This document shows, one piece after another, positions 24,634 to 35,690 of a stretch of 64,000 nt of DNA. The stretch is from Riptortus pedestris (Eukaryota; Arthropoda; Insecta; Hemiptera; Alydidae), in NCBI GenBank assembly GCA_019009955.1, contig CM032230.1, positions 850,001 to 914,000 of the forward strand. Reading direction: 5' to 3'. The notes under the pieces are model-generated. The model made no database searches. It saw only the letters and a list, made by a program, of their open reading frames with translations, and was not told the DNA's origin. The position numbers were made by a program, and so were the translations under genes. Within the stretch, counting starts at the first letter, position 1; each line of letters begins with the position of its first letter.

Positions 24634-25262
24634 GCCTAAATAAATAAATATAAATAGGAACCTAAATAAATAAATATAAATAGGAACCTAAATAAATAAA
24701 TATAAATAGGAACCTAAATAAATAAATATAAATAGGAACCTAAATAAATAAATATAAATAGGAACCTAAATAAATAAATATAAATAGGAACCTAAATAAA
24801 TATAAATAGGAACCTAAATAAATAAATATAAATAGGAACCTAAATAAATAAATATAAATAGGATCCTAAATAAATAAATATAAATAGGAACCTAAATATT
24901 ATTATTATTATTTATTAACGTCCACTTTTTGCAACTTAGGCTAATCGAGACGGGTTATCTACAGGTTACCACCCTTTTCTAGCCAGGGTGGGATTTTAGG
25001 ACGTTATGTAATGAATTTCGTCACTAAATATTTTCCTTTGCCCAGGCAAGAATCGAACTCGCCACTCTAGGTTTACCATGTGAGATAAAGGTCAACGCTT
25101 TAACTCGCATGGCTAACCTGAGCCCCGAACCTAAATAAATAAATATAAATAGGAACCTAAATAAATAAATATAAATAGGAACCTAAATAAATAAATATAA
25201 ATAGGAACCTAAATAAATAAATATAAATAGGAACCTAAATAAATAAATATAAATATAAAATA
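24634..25262. repeat. 26-bp minisatellite interrupted by a SINE
   Basis: Unit AATAGGAACCTAAATAAATA plus AATATA, about ten copies at 24634-24896 and about five more at 25127-25262. Both halves are in the same orientation and nearly identical, so the array predates the SINE insertion. Confidence 0.95.
24897..25126 (-). mobile_element. tRNA-derived SINE, copy 3, inside the 26-bp minisatellite
   Basis: Full-length minus copy from tail (ATTATTATT...TTAACGTCCAC) to head (CTAACCTGAGCCCC). GAACCTAAAT flanks both sides, consistent with a target duplication, although the array itself repeats this string. Confidence 0.85.
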
Positions 25263-25991
25263 AATAAATAAAGATACATGTTATAGCCTATACGATGAAT
25301 TTATGATACATGATATACAATCATGGATGATAAATCAAGAAAGGTGGTGAATCGCCAAAATGAATGAGCCATAATAACAGATGTATCTTGATGATGAATT
25401 TCCCATGGATCTGTATCGTCCATCATGATGATCAAGAAAGGAGAGAAAGGATAATGTATCATTGAATTGTAAACCAATAAAATATATTAGTAATATTATG
25501 TAGACCATTGGCTTTGATGTTCTTGGATTGATATCTCATTTCAACGTTTATTTTTCACTATTGGACTTCTGTATTTTTCGTGTGAAATGTTAATATTACC
25601 ATTCAAAATTTTGCTGACTAATCAGTATTTTACTTTCTGAAGTTACACACTAAAATGAGATTAACTTGTGTAGTCTTAAGTTATATTTTAGTTTATATGC
25701 CCATTATTATGTTCATTTTTTTTTCTTCTTTTTGTTGTAAGGCCAATATTTGAAACATTGATCATTGAACATCAAGGAGAAGCCATCAAGTTATGCATCG
25801 TCTTTGTATATCTAGTTAATCACCTTCATCAATTTTTGTATTTCCTTTTTCTGCTGAAGAAAGTGGAGTTCAAATGTATTTAGCTAATGTATATATTACA
25901 TTTGAGTAATGATTCTTCAGTAGTAGTTCATTGTATCATTTTTTAAAGTAAAAGTGGACGGTCAGTGACGCCCGCTTCTACAAATCTGTTT

Positions 25992-26037
<46 letters not shown>

Positions 26038-26295
26038 GGAAACTGTACATTCTTTATCATTTCGCCTGCCTGTTATTGAAGTATTAAGGTTTGCCTGGTG
26101 TACCTTTTCTTTTACTGTTCTTGGTAGCGTTGAGTTTTTCATTGGTAATATTACTATGGGAAGTTTCCTGCGTTTCTGTGAAATATTTTACTGATATCTC
26201 CATGATTGTCACATAAAGGGTTGGCGAAATTGGAGTCTCGTTATTTCTAATCTGAAAGAACGTGTATGTGTTATTATAAGGTGTTCCAGTAGATT
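25263..26295. other. AT-rich intron, nothing recognised
   Basis: Contains (TA)n at 25996-26034; otherwise no gene or named repeat. Confidence 0.6.
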
Positions 26296-26700
26296 TCCAT
26301 TAAAGTAATTTTTCAAATGTCCGTCAATCCTAGTCAGGAGATCCCTTTAAAGTTTTAGACAGCTAGACACATATTTCTGTTAAGGCTCTAGCAATCGCAA
26401 TTTATGGCCGATCGTTACAAAAATACTAATTTTAACTTTATTTGTAATATTAAAGATCAAGGTAGATACATTAGGGTGCATCTGTACATGTTAGATCCAT
26501 GGAAAATATATGAAATACATTGTGTATGACGTCATCAGTTAATAATATACACTCTAAACTGGAAAACTTTTAATTGATTACCAATTTACTCGATATTTAA
26601 CCCTATTATTGTAAACTAAATCTTCATATTCGTTAATGGATGAAATCTAGACAGGAAGGGGGGGGGGGTGTAGGCTGAATTCAAAATATTTACATATCTT
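26296..26700 (+). mobile_element. Family B fragment, diverged
   Basis: Order follows family B: AGATTTCC..., TTTTTCAAATGTCCGTCAAT, CCTAGTCAGGAGATCC, CTGTTAAGGCTCTAGCAATC and a G-run at 26657-26668. The (TA)n core is absent. Confidence 0.55.
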
Positions 26701-27620
26701 AATTATTTATAAATCAAATTTTGTTACTTATTTACTCTTCTACAATTGTTCTCGTGTACACTTGCTATTGTATAATTGCTGCATTGGTTGTATATTCTAT
26801 TCTTGTTGCTGTATATATTTATTGTTCTACATTTATTGTTGTATGCATTGAGTCTCCCACAATTCCTCTTTACATTTTGTTTTCTATAATTCTTCTTATA
26901 TACATTTAGTCTTCTCCAAATATTCTTCTATACATTTCTTCTTAGAGTTTCGTGCCAATTCTTGCCTAGGCGTCCGTCCTCATAACATTTACGATATTTA
27001 TATTTTTTGGTTTTCAGCCTATAGTAATCCTCTAGTTCTAGTCATGCAATTTCTACTTTGAGTGACTGAGTCACTAACATCTCGTGTCCAATTTAAATTC
27101 CAATATATTTTCAAGGTTTACATAGGATTCTTTCTAGAGGAAATAGAGAGAATAAATGGTTCATCGAGATAAGAGTTTCATGGGAAATGTATTCATTTTA
27201 AGCAGACCTTTTGTGAAGACTATTTTCGTTCAAGTAGTGGGTTGGTCCCGCCAGTATTAATATTTTATTTTTAGTATTAATACTAAAAAATAATAATATT
27301 ATTAAATAGTATTAATAATATTATTGGCAAATCTGTAAGCTGTCTGATCGTCAACTACTTTTAGCTAGGGCTTTTGATGGAAACTTCCCCTTTTCAAGTC
27401 TGATGAATGTTGTATCTTCCTTGAAGATAAGTCGAAGATAGTGCTTTCATTGAAATTATGCCACCTTCAGCTTGCAATGTCGGCATCCAACGACGGATTG
27501 ATATTACAGTAATTCGAAACTCAATTTGTTCCAATCCATTTGTCCCAACAAGGAATGAGAGGGATTTCTCGTTCGAAGAAGGGGTACAGGATTTAATGCC
27601 CTATTTCACGAATAACATTG
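26701..27620. other. AT-rich intron with short palindromes
   Basis: No coding sequence. A 22-nt palindrome TTTTTAGTATT/AATACTAAAAA lies at about 27269-27290. Confidence 0.6.
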
Positions 27621-27905
27621 CGTGTGTATGGTGAAACAGTGAGTGGATACCTATCCGACAGGCCTTAACCACCACTCCACCAACTTATGTAGGTTTGGTC
27701 TGGCCTCATTGCGGGGACTCCCTCTCTTACCTTTTCCGTCTAAACTGGGAAGCCTCCAATGGTGGTGGGCTTGGGATACCGAAGCATCTTCTGTCCTTAT
27801 GGTTTTCCAGGAGGAGAAGGCCGCCAGGTCGCCGATGCCTTATCTCCTTGGGCGAGACTCACCCTGCTAAGATCCACCTCGGCTATGTAGCCACGAGATG
27901 AAACA
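27621..27905. other. GC-rich island, possible unclassified repeat
   Basis: More GC-rich than its surroundings. It ends CGGCTATGTAGCCACGAG, weakly like the end of the 24041-24494 insertion (CATTGTAGCCACACTTCG). Overlapping frames of 68-75 codons show no motif. Confidence 0.35.
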
Positions 27906-28012
27906 ATGATTACTAAGTCTCATGAGTAAACTTCTCGGGCAAATCTGACAAGTAAGAGATGGCAAACCTCTTGTTTGGCCAAGGAGGTAATAGATTGTGT
28001 GTAATGTTGTAG

Positions 28013-28226
28013 GTTCAGCGTGTGCAAGGGTATCGCAGGGCAGGTGGCGAGGACCGGAGAGGTCCTGAACATAGCAGATGCCTACTCAGACCCGCGGTTC
28101 AACAGGTCCGTTGACCAAATCACTGGCTACCACACCAGGACCATCCTCTGCATGCCTATCTTCATCAGGGGAGCTGTTATTGGCGTCATGCAGATGGTCA
28201 ACAAGCACAACGGACCTTTCAACAAA
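28013..28226 (+). CDS. Pde11: PDE11-type phosphodiesterase, exon b (core of GAF domain)
   Basis: Acceptor TGTTGTAG precedes the exon. It encodes [16 protein letters not shown], then [20 protein letters not shown] and TILCMPIF, ending in [11 protein letters not shown]. These are the central strands and ligand-pocket region of the PDE GAF domain. The best exon end is after AAA at 28226, which leaves phase 0 and joins directly to GAG GAC GAA of exon c. That junction gives NK-x4-F-NKE-DE, the GAF NK(X)nF(X)3DE motif. The intron then begins GCAAGT, so it is a GC-AG intron. Using the nearby GT at 28231 would add one base and break the frame of exon c. The preceding intron is 23.4 kb and satellite-filled. 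Confidence 0.93.
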
Positions 28227-28232
28227 GCAAGT
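28227..28232 (+). promoter_or_regulatory. GC splice donor (GCAAGT) of the PDE11 exon b/c intron
   Basis: The intron after exon b reads AAA|GCAAGT. The matching acceptor is TACTAG at 39571-39576. GCAAGT is the usual hexamer of GC-AG introns. Only this donor keeps the protein in frame and rebuilds the GAF NK...F...DE motif. The -1 base is A rather than the usual G, so the site may be weak. Confidence 0.75.
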
Positions 28233-28504
28233 ATTATATATGAAATACTAGAAAAACAGAAACATAATACTCCCAGTACTAAAATACTAAACTAAGAGAT
28301 CTCGGTATATTAGTACTGAAAAGTAAATGCATATCACTCCTTACCAACAAAACAATTTAAACACTCAATATTAGTAATACAAAGGAACATGAAACCCATC
28401 AAATCCCTTATTCAAAATAAACTGATTCATCTCCACAGTATTTACTCGAAATAAATCTAGTGGAATTAAATTCGAAACGCTTCTTCCTATTGTTAATACA
28501 AAAA

Positions 28505-28680
28505 ATAAACCAGAGTAGCGAGCTCGATACTCGCATGAGCAATAGGAATTTATGTAGTGAAGAACTCGATAAATAAAATACGTAGACCCACCCTGGCTAG
28601 AAAAGGGTGGTAACCTGCAGATAACTCGTCCCAATTAGCCTTAGTAGCACAAAATAGACGTTAATAAATAGCAATAACAA
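28505..28680 (+). mobile_element. tRNA-derived SINE fragment, copy 4 (5' truncated)
   Basis: Begins near the B box (GAGCTCGATACTCGC) and keeps CCCACCCTGGCTAGAAAAGG and AATTAGCCTTAGTAGC up to the tail. Confidence 0.75.
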
Positions 28681-30085
28681 TTCAAAACAAAATTATTACT
28701 TCTGTTATTAACAATAGAATGTAACTACACAACCATCCACATCACTATAACAAATAAATGTACAACCCTTCATAGTTACTAAAACAAAATAGATTTATTT
28801 TGTAGTAGAATGGACTATACAAATCTCTTGTTTCTCGAATACATACGGACGATGTATCCTCGTTTATATTGTTAAATTTTAAATGGCAATATGGGTGAGG
28901 ATATAATTACAATACAAATTTATAAAAATTAAAATATTGACAGTTTAAATAAACACAATTTTCTCTCAAAATGCAGGTACTTAACCAAAACGAGAGTTAT
29001 AGATATTACCGGGTGATGATAACCTAGTAGTTTTTCGCCTTAAAAACCTTATGAAACAAATAAACATACGGAGAAATTTTGAACATTTTAGTACAACCTT
29101 GCTCTTACACCCCCCCCCTCCTCCTCACCATAGTCGATTCCCATGAAATAGGGGGGGGGGGTACACTTGCATGTTCACTAACTATGAAAGCTTCCATGGA
29201 AGCAGGCCACTAAAAAATACAAGTAACATTTAATTAAGGCTATAAGTTGGAGGTCACAAACACTCTGTATTGTTTTAGTGCAAACGTTTAGTCCTCATGA
29301 GAATTTAGAATGATGTGTTTAATATTGTTCTCCTTAGTCAATACAGAAGTAAAAACCTGGCAGGAGAATAAAGAACCGATTGTAAGTCTGATGGTGTCAA
29401 CAATAGCCCCAATCTAGGGAAATACAAATATTTTATTAGCTACGCTGTTCTTGACGAATAACCACATTGGTTAAGGCTTATAATCATAAATTGTTATTCT
29501 CCTGCCACATTTGTAGGTTTGTATTGACTTAGAAGGCAATGGAGGTAAGAGTTTGTATTTTAGACTTAGCATTGTCAATAGCAAGGAGTTACAAAATGTC
29601 AAAAACAACAATTATAAAAAATTAAATATACAACAGCATTAATTGTTTAAGATATTTTAATTGTGTTCATAATTTTAACATAATTAAATTTTAAACTATA
29701 AAAATAAATTCCATTCCGCCTGCTATAATTGTATTGGTAATGCAAGCTGTGTTTGGCTCCCCATGTTAACTGCATTGTTAATTGTTGGTCAGTAGCCACT
29801 ATCGTGGGTAATTGAAGCGACAGGTAATTACCAACTGTAGAATTATACACTAGAATTGCTTGTTGGTAGTTATTCTAGCAACACAACACCATAGATACCC
29901 TTACTAGGCTATTGGCTTCACAAACATCCGAAAGAAATAAACTTCCCTCAACACACCTATTAGCACTATATATAAATTAGGTAAGCTTTTGGTATAATAA
30001 CCCCATATATATATTCTAATTTTGAGGCAGCATCACTGGGGAGTATTCTCATTGTGAGATTTAATTTGAATAGCTACTTGAATCA
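28681..30085. other. AT-rich intron with an inverted repeat
   Basis: No gene. A C-run near 29110 and an 11-G run near 29151. Imperfect inverted arms (GTCAATACA...GGCAGGAGAATAA) lie at about 29337-29372 and 29492-29530. Confidence 0.55.
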
Positions 30086-31620
30086 TATGGTTTGGATTTT
30101 ATTTTAATATGGTTTTTCATGTCTCAGAGAGAGTGACACCGTCCACGCCGTTTATCGTATTCGTTCTCCTGTTAATTTCTATAGCTTCTAGGACCAATGT
30201 TTTACCGAGATGATCCTCTCTGTGTAAGACTTTGGTCTCATCGAATTTAATTTTGTGAGAACAAATACTGGCGTGTCTAGCTATGGCGGATGTCTTTGTT
30301 CTCTGGTGTTTCAGATCAGCCATGTGTTGGCTGACTTGTCGCAGTCTTTATTCCTGTCTGTCCCACATAAACTTACCGCAATCACATGGTATCATATAAA
30401 CACCACTATCTTGTAAAATTTGGCTGTCTTTTGGAATTTTTAAATATTCACTGACTATTGTATGGGGTTTAAATACTGTCCGTAAATTATATTTTCAGAG
30501 TATTCTTCTATGAGAAGAGAGTTATATTTCTCAATGGTGTTACTTGAGTATTTTCAATATCTTCCTGAACCTTGTTGGTATCAAGTTTCCTCTTAATTAT
30601 TCTTACTACTCTTGTAACTTCCATTTTTTGTAGCCGTTGTAGTGGAGTTCTTCTTTTAGTTGTTTTATCTCATTTTTTTAATGAGTTTCATTGGTGCACA
30701 ACGATATAGCTCTGTATACTAATGTATAGATGATACCATGTTTTTGGGCTGGGTAGTGGTGGGATGAGACATTCAGATATCTGTAGCTGTAGGTTTTCTG
30801 TATACTGTATGGCTGAATCTATTATAGCTCTCTTTAATTATTAAAAGATCAAGAAATGGTAATTTCCCTTCATTTTATAATTCTATGGTGAATTTGATCT
30901 GTGGGTGTTGCGAGTTCATGAAGTTAAAAAAATTCAATAGTTGTTCCTTGCCGTGTTGCCAAATAATAAAACAGTCGTCTACGTATCTAAGCCATAATTT
31001 GGGTTTTACTGCCCATTTTTCTAAGGCTGACGATTCGAAATCTTCCATAAAGAGATCGGCCACAACTGACGACAGGGGGCTTCCCATAGGGAGTCCTTGT
31101 TTTTGTTTGTATATGGTATTGTCATATTGAAAATAACACAAAGTTAATACCAATTCAAATAAATCTAGCATCTTGTTATTCAACCAACCTTTCTTTTTTG
31201 TACTGGGACGTCAGTATTTTTATTTTACATTTTGATTATTTCTACATTCTTTAGTAGTTCTACTAGGTGGTTAGAGTTCTTAACGAACGATGGTGTATGG
31301 CCTACGAACATGCTCAATATGCGGGCTAACACCATTGCTGGGTGTGTATGTTGGTGCGCCTATCATAGATACTATCGGTCTAAGTGGAGTATCTTTCTTT
31401 TTGGATCTTTGGTAATCCGTAAATACGTGGAATTCTTGGGTCTCCGGGTAACAAATCGTTTATTGTTTTTTTACCCAAATCGCTGACTTTTGGGATTCTC
31501 TTTATTTTGTTTTCAATAACAAAATATATATATGAAACCTGCTTGCTTTCGTAAAGCAGCATTCATGATGGAGCGAGGACTTTCTAAGAACCATGCATTA
31601 AATTGCTAGTGGTAAAAATG
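30086..31620 (-). pseudogene. Penelope-like element: reverse transcriptase and GIY-YIG endonuclease remnant
   Basis: Reading leftward, the order is that of a Penelope-like protein. RT N-terminal pieces (31380-31562: PGDPRIPRIYGLPKIQKE) are followed by a frameshifted LRPIVSMIGAPTY piece (about 31390-31340). Then comes an intact 102-codon segment (30875-31183) with YKQKQGLPMGSPLSSVVADL and the catalytic YVDD at about 30974-30985, then FLDLLI and VYRKP pieces. Last is the GIY-YIG part: SGVYMIPCDCGKF near 30400-30360, then HKIKFDETKVLHREDHLGK and EAIEINRRTNTINGVDG (30117-30323). Several frameshifts and a stop make it non-functional. Confidence 0.85.
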
Positions 31621-31693
31621 TTATAATTTCATCTTTTGTATAAAGAACATACTTTACTACCATCTACGACATTGATGTATCCCCAGCTTCTGT

Positions 31694-31836
31694 AGAATAT
31701 TATTATTATTTATTAACGTCTGCTTGTTCCTACTATGGAACGGGTCATCTACAGATTACCACCCATTTCCAGACGGGGTAGAACTACGGATTTTTTTTAA
31801 AGAGTTCGTAACTAAATAAATTCCTATTTATAAGAA
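31694..31836 (-). mobile_element. tRNA-derived SINE fragment, copy 5
   Basis: Minus 3' half: ATTATTATTATTTATTAACG, then ACGGGTCATCTACAGATTACC; diverged, without the tRNA head. Confidence 0.65.
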
Positions 31837-32013
31837 TGTCATAATAAACATTCTTTAGAATAGAATCAATTTCTACTCAGTATTTCATATGACCCATTCA
31901 TTACCTTTTGATAATGTAACATTTAGTATCAAACTTTTATTAGCTTAAGTAGAGGTTATGTTAACGTTAATGCTAAATTCTGGAAAATAAAAAAAATTGT
32001 GATAGTGATAAGA

Positions 32014-33855
32014 ATGTTCTACAAACAATATAAGCCAACATGCGTCGAGTTACTGTTTGGGAAGACACCTATGCGGTTCATGGCAGAGTGCGCGATTCCT
32101 AGACATCCGAACGCAAAGTTGAGGAGAAGGCCACCTTTGGTCCCGCAGCAAGCTGAAGATTCCGGGACCGACTGCCGTTACTGTCCTACCAACTCCAACA
32201 ACATTGGCAACATTCTCAGGATTGACGACTACTATACGGCTCAAGTACCACAAGGTGCAGACCATCCCGTTAGGACAACCCAGCAAGCAAGAAGCCAATG
32301 GAAGAGGCGTGGCGAGCCTAAGTCGAACAAAGAGAAGTTCAGGGAATGGTTCGTGAACAAAAGAGTAGAAGAAATGAAGAAGGAAGGGAAACTGGAAGTG
32401 GATTCTGATGATTTGGGAGAGAGCTGCGGATACTGCCATTGTGATGTGAGGCAAGAAGTAGGGAAGGGAGTGTTTCGCTGCAAGTGTTGCATCTGTGGAG
32501 AACCCGATCACCTTCTACCAGAGCAGCAAATGAGTCGAGAATCTGATGATGAGTTGGTCGCGAACAAGAAGCTACGTTCGAGATACACTCCATCGCGCTA
32601 CCGGGGAAGGAAGGGCTATCAGTCATCAAGGCAAGCTAATCACCAAGGCAACAGGAAACGCCGTCTTACAGGCACACGACAAAACCGAGGAAATGAATCA
32701 GTATATGGCTTTACAAGGTCTAACTCGCCCAATTATATAAAGTACATAAGACAGAGTGATAATGATTCCCCTAAATTAAAAAGAAATTTCAGTTCGAAAA
32801 AAAAGGGTGTAATTCGGTCGCCAGAACGGAGTACCGACTCACGTTCTGATGATTTTAATGGTTCCCAGGATCAGGCAAATTTAGAGAAATTAAAGGAAGA
32901 CTCGTTAAATAGAATTAGAGGATTGAATAACTTAAAATATGGTGATGAAAAATCAGAGAGAAGAAACATCCCGACTAAAGTCATAGATTGTCATTGTCAG
33001 TACTCAATGAGCCCAAAGTGTATGTACGACGGAGAGGAAATATTGACGTTGAGAATGAAATTGGACAAAGCTTTGGAGGAAATAAAGAAGTGTCGGACCG
33101 AAGTAGAAAAGACGAAAAGACATGAAAGCAAGTGCAGGTATGACCCTCAGAACTCTGCTTCGATTCTGAATGACTGTCAGAAGAGATGCGCTAACTTAGA
33201 GCGTCTCCTTGTGCGCTTAGATCACAATATAGGCAAATATGAGGGAAAAGGTAAACGAGAGAATCAGAATATAGAGAAATATGAAGAGAAAGGTGACCGG
33301 GAGAACAATATTCCAAGAGAAGCAGCGAAAGAACAACACGTTCTAAAGAATGATTTGGTTAGTCCGAAAAGAGCACCGCCAACTAAACATGACATGAGTC
33401 ATAAAAAAAATACTAGGAACAGACTGGATGAAAGAGGTTTTGTTTCAAATAAATACATTGACGAACATCCAAAGAGATCTGTCGGTATTAAACCAAACTA
33501 TTTGAGAGAAGCGACTGGGAAAACTACCGTTAGGGAAGATTCGCCCAGAAGGATGAAGGCTGGAGAGGGATTGCAAGGGACAAAAGGAGAAATGACGCGA
33601 CAGGAACAAGAGCAAACTGGCAAGAAGATGGTCCGAAGGTGCCGTAGCTCTCCGAGGACTTGGCGAGCCAAGTCTCCTTTGTACCAAGTAACCAGGAAAG
33701 GGGATTCAAGCCAAGACAGAACTGGAGGCCACTGCCACCACATCAGGTGCTTCCCGTCAGAACAAGTGCTTAGCAACCCTCGCTTTAAGCAATGCCCTCA
33801 ATATAAAAAGATTGAAGAGAACTATAAAAGGAAACGAAACTTGAAGCGTAGGTAA
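32014..33855 (+). CDS. Nested intronic single-exon gene: uncharacterised basic, Cys-clustered, coiled-coil protein
   Basis: An uninterrupted frame of 613 codons from the first ATG (good context, A at -3) to TAA at 33853-33855, inside the PDE11 intron between exons b and c and on the same strand. The frame is open back to 31927 without another ATG, so an upstream exon or GTG-region extension cannot be excluded. The protein is highly charged and Lys/Arg-rich. It has CRYC near residues 54-57 and a dense cysteine cluster at 138-161 (CGYCHC, then CKCCIC) that could bind zinc. Near residue 325 there is DCHC followed by a helical, coiled-coil-like stretch (residues about 340-375). The C-terminal half is low-complexity and K/E/R-rich. 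No signal peptide or membrane segment is seen. No transposon protein motif is recognised. AATAAA-type signals lie downstream (about 34082 and 34192). A retrogene or lineage-specific nested gene are both possible; no function is assigned. Confidence 0.72.
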   Translation: MFYKQYKPTCVELLFGKTPMRFMAECAIPRHPNAKLRRRPPLVPQQAEDSGTDCRYCPTNSNNIGNILRIDDYYTAQVPQGADHPVRTTQQARSQWKRRGEPKSNKEKFREWFVNKRVEEMKKEGKLEVDSDDLGESCGYCHCDVRQEVGKGVFRCKCCICGEPDHLLPEQQMSRESDDELVANKKLRSRYTPSRYRGRKGYQSSRQANHQGNRKRRLTGTRQNRGNESVYGFTRSNSPNYIKYIRQSDNDSPKLKRNFSSKKKGVIRSPERSTDSRSDDFNGSQDQANLEKLKEDSLNRIRGLNNLKYGDEKSERRNIPTKVIDCHCQYSMSPKCMYDGEEILTLRMKLDKALEEIKKCRTEVEKTKRHESKCRYDPQNSASILNDCQKRCANLERLLVRLDHNIGKYEGKGKRENQNIEKYEEKGDRENNIPREAAKEQHVLKNDLVSPKRAPPTKHDMSHKKNTRNRLDERGFVSNKYIDEHPKRSVGIKPNYLREATGKTTVREDSPRRMKAGEGLQGTKGEMTRQEQEQTGKKMVRRCRSSPRTWRAKSPLYQVTRKGDSSQDRTGGHCHHIRCFPSEQVLSNPRFKQCPQYKKIEENYKRKRNLKRR

Positions 33856-34514
33856 TCTATCAATTTAGATTTGATAGGAAATGACTCTCTACAAGAACCA
33901 ACTCGAAATGCTTTGATTGAGCAGAAAAGAGAGGTTCCACTCTGCAGTGATATCACCATGCCTGTATTACTGCTTTTCACCTCACTCAAATTCTCACTTG
34001 TGACATTATGTTCTCCTAAAAAGAGATTCGAAGCTTCCTAAGCAATAACTCTCACCAATTAATTAAAGCCAAAAAATCGAGTAATAAACTCTTCCAGAAA
34101 ATGTTATTACATTATACTGTGTTCTTGTAACATAATCATTCTGAAATTAATATCTTATCGGGACGGATTAAATTCTTATCTCCCAAATTAAAAAAATAAA
34201 TAGTTATACTTTTTCTTGTTTTATTATACTTATAAATCTAACATTTTCTCGGTCCTATTTATTTTCTGGGTTCACTGCCCATACACAGGGGGTATTAAAT
34301 ATTAAGATTTAAATGATAAATTAATTTTATTGATTAATTTATAAAAAATGAATAATAGTAAGAATCAAATTTCTATATTCAATTACAACTATACTCAATT
34401 GAATTCTCTTATTAACAATTCTATCGATAAATTTTGAGTATAATTTGATACTAAAATTTATTATTGTGCCTTCTGCATGTAGAATGGATTTTAATACATA
34501 AGATGTATTATATC
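33856..34514. other. Sequence downstream of the nested ORF
   Basis: AT-rich. It holds AATAAA-like signals (about 34083, 34193) that could serve the 613-codon gene. No further coding sequence. Confidence 0.5.
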
Positions 34515-34810
34515 AATAAGGTGTTATGGCCTGCTGGCCATTTTCGGCCTTTCTAAGCCACTGGCAAATTGCTCGAAATTGGCATGGAATGCTGCACAAA
34601 ACTAACCTAATCCCACTAGCTAGAATAACTAGTCTAGCTACCGGGTCACCTACCTTCTTAGTTACATTACACCTCATCATCATTACTTCCCTTAAAATGG
34701 AACTATAGTTCAGTAGAAAGGCAACTATCTTTTCTTACCCCCGGTAGGTCACACTACCTTATCACCATCAATATCAGAAGCTGGGTCTTGGATAAAAAAA
34801 TAAATAAAAA
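34515..34810 (+). mobile_element. Jockey-like LINE 3' end with A-rich tail
   Basis: TTCAGTAGAAAGGCAACTATC and CTGGGTCTTGGAT correspond to the same region at 42500-42600 downstream of a Jockey-like ORF2 remnant (TTCAGTAGAAGGGAAACTGTC, CTGGGTCTCAGAT). It ends in an A/TAAA-rich tail. Confidence 0.5.
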
Positions 34811-35084
34811 AAAACGCTAGAATAACACCATTCTCTATACATTCTCTTAATAAAAACTATGTAAAACTAACGTTCTACAATAGCAGGGTTTTTCATTAGT
34901 ATACTGCTTGCTCTCGATCACAACCCTTCCATGTGTTAATCAACTAAAAATGGATATAGCAATTACGTGGTTAAGAATGTCATGGTAATAAGAACAACAA
35001 CAATGGACATAGAAATGACTATACTAAAATTGATGAATGCGTTGCGTCCAGAGAGCTACTATTATTTTTAGTTTTCCTTTATGT

Positions 35085-35690
35085 AAGCGGGAAGACGATG
35101 GCAGAATCAGCTTCAAGAAGGTGCTCCCATCTAGCGGCGACGGGAATTATAACACGAAATACTCGAAGGGACAGAGTCCAACTCCGGGAAAGCAGCAAAT
35201 ATGTCAGGTTCTGGTTCGAGACACTACACAGTGTAGACACACTTCTAAAAGACTTTTAAAAATGACGGGCTGAAGAACTTTAAAGTGAGCCTGCAGGCCA
35301 GCAGTGGGAATCAGCGAAGTAACCGACCAAGTGAAATCCAAGATTTCCGAATCGAAGCACCGATAACTGTTCAGCATGAAGGCTTCCCTCAAGACCCAAC
35401 TAAGAATGCTCCTATTTCATCTCCAACCACCCAGCTCATCTTACATCAGCATCCAGATATAGAGTCCAAACCCCCTTTGTCAACATTTAACTAAACCACT
35501 AACATTTTCTATAAGCATATCAGCATTTCCCCATTTCACAACACTGTCAATTTCTCAATATATATTAACCATGTATTTTACTTTCAATCACAAAACATCA
35601 TCATGTCATTTTTTTTATATATGGAGTCAGGTGTGCAGGAGGCTTCCGGCCTAATTACAGGCAGGCTGCAGGCACAACACAACTAATATT
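35085..35690 (+). repeat. Dispersed repeat C, copy 1
   Basis: About 600 bp collinear with 48775-49350. Shared strings include GGTTCGAGACAC, AAAAGACTTTTAAA, AGTAACCGACCAAGT, CCCATTTCACAACA and CATTAACCA-type segments. No coding motif. Class unknown. Confidence 0.65.

Noticed and set aside
27643..27901. Coding frames of 68-75 codons in the GC-rich island
   Set aside because: Overlapping frames without conserved motif or splice logic relative to PDE11; more likely an old repeat.
28227..28232. Canonical donor at 28231 (GTATTA) for PDE11 exon b
   Set aside because: It adds AGCA-type residues and one extra base, putting exon c out of frame with either available acceptor.
32050..33776. Several frames opposite or offset to the 613-codon ORF
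   Set aside because: They are shorter shadows of the long plus-strand frame, and their composition (S/L/P-rich) mirrors its codons.
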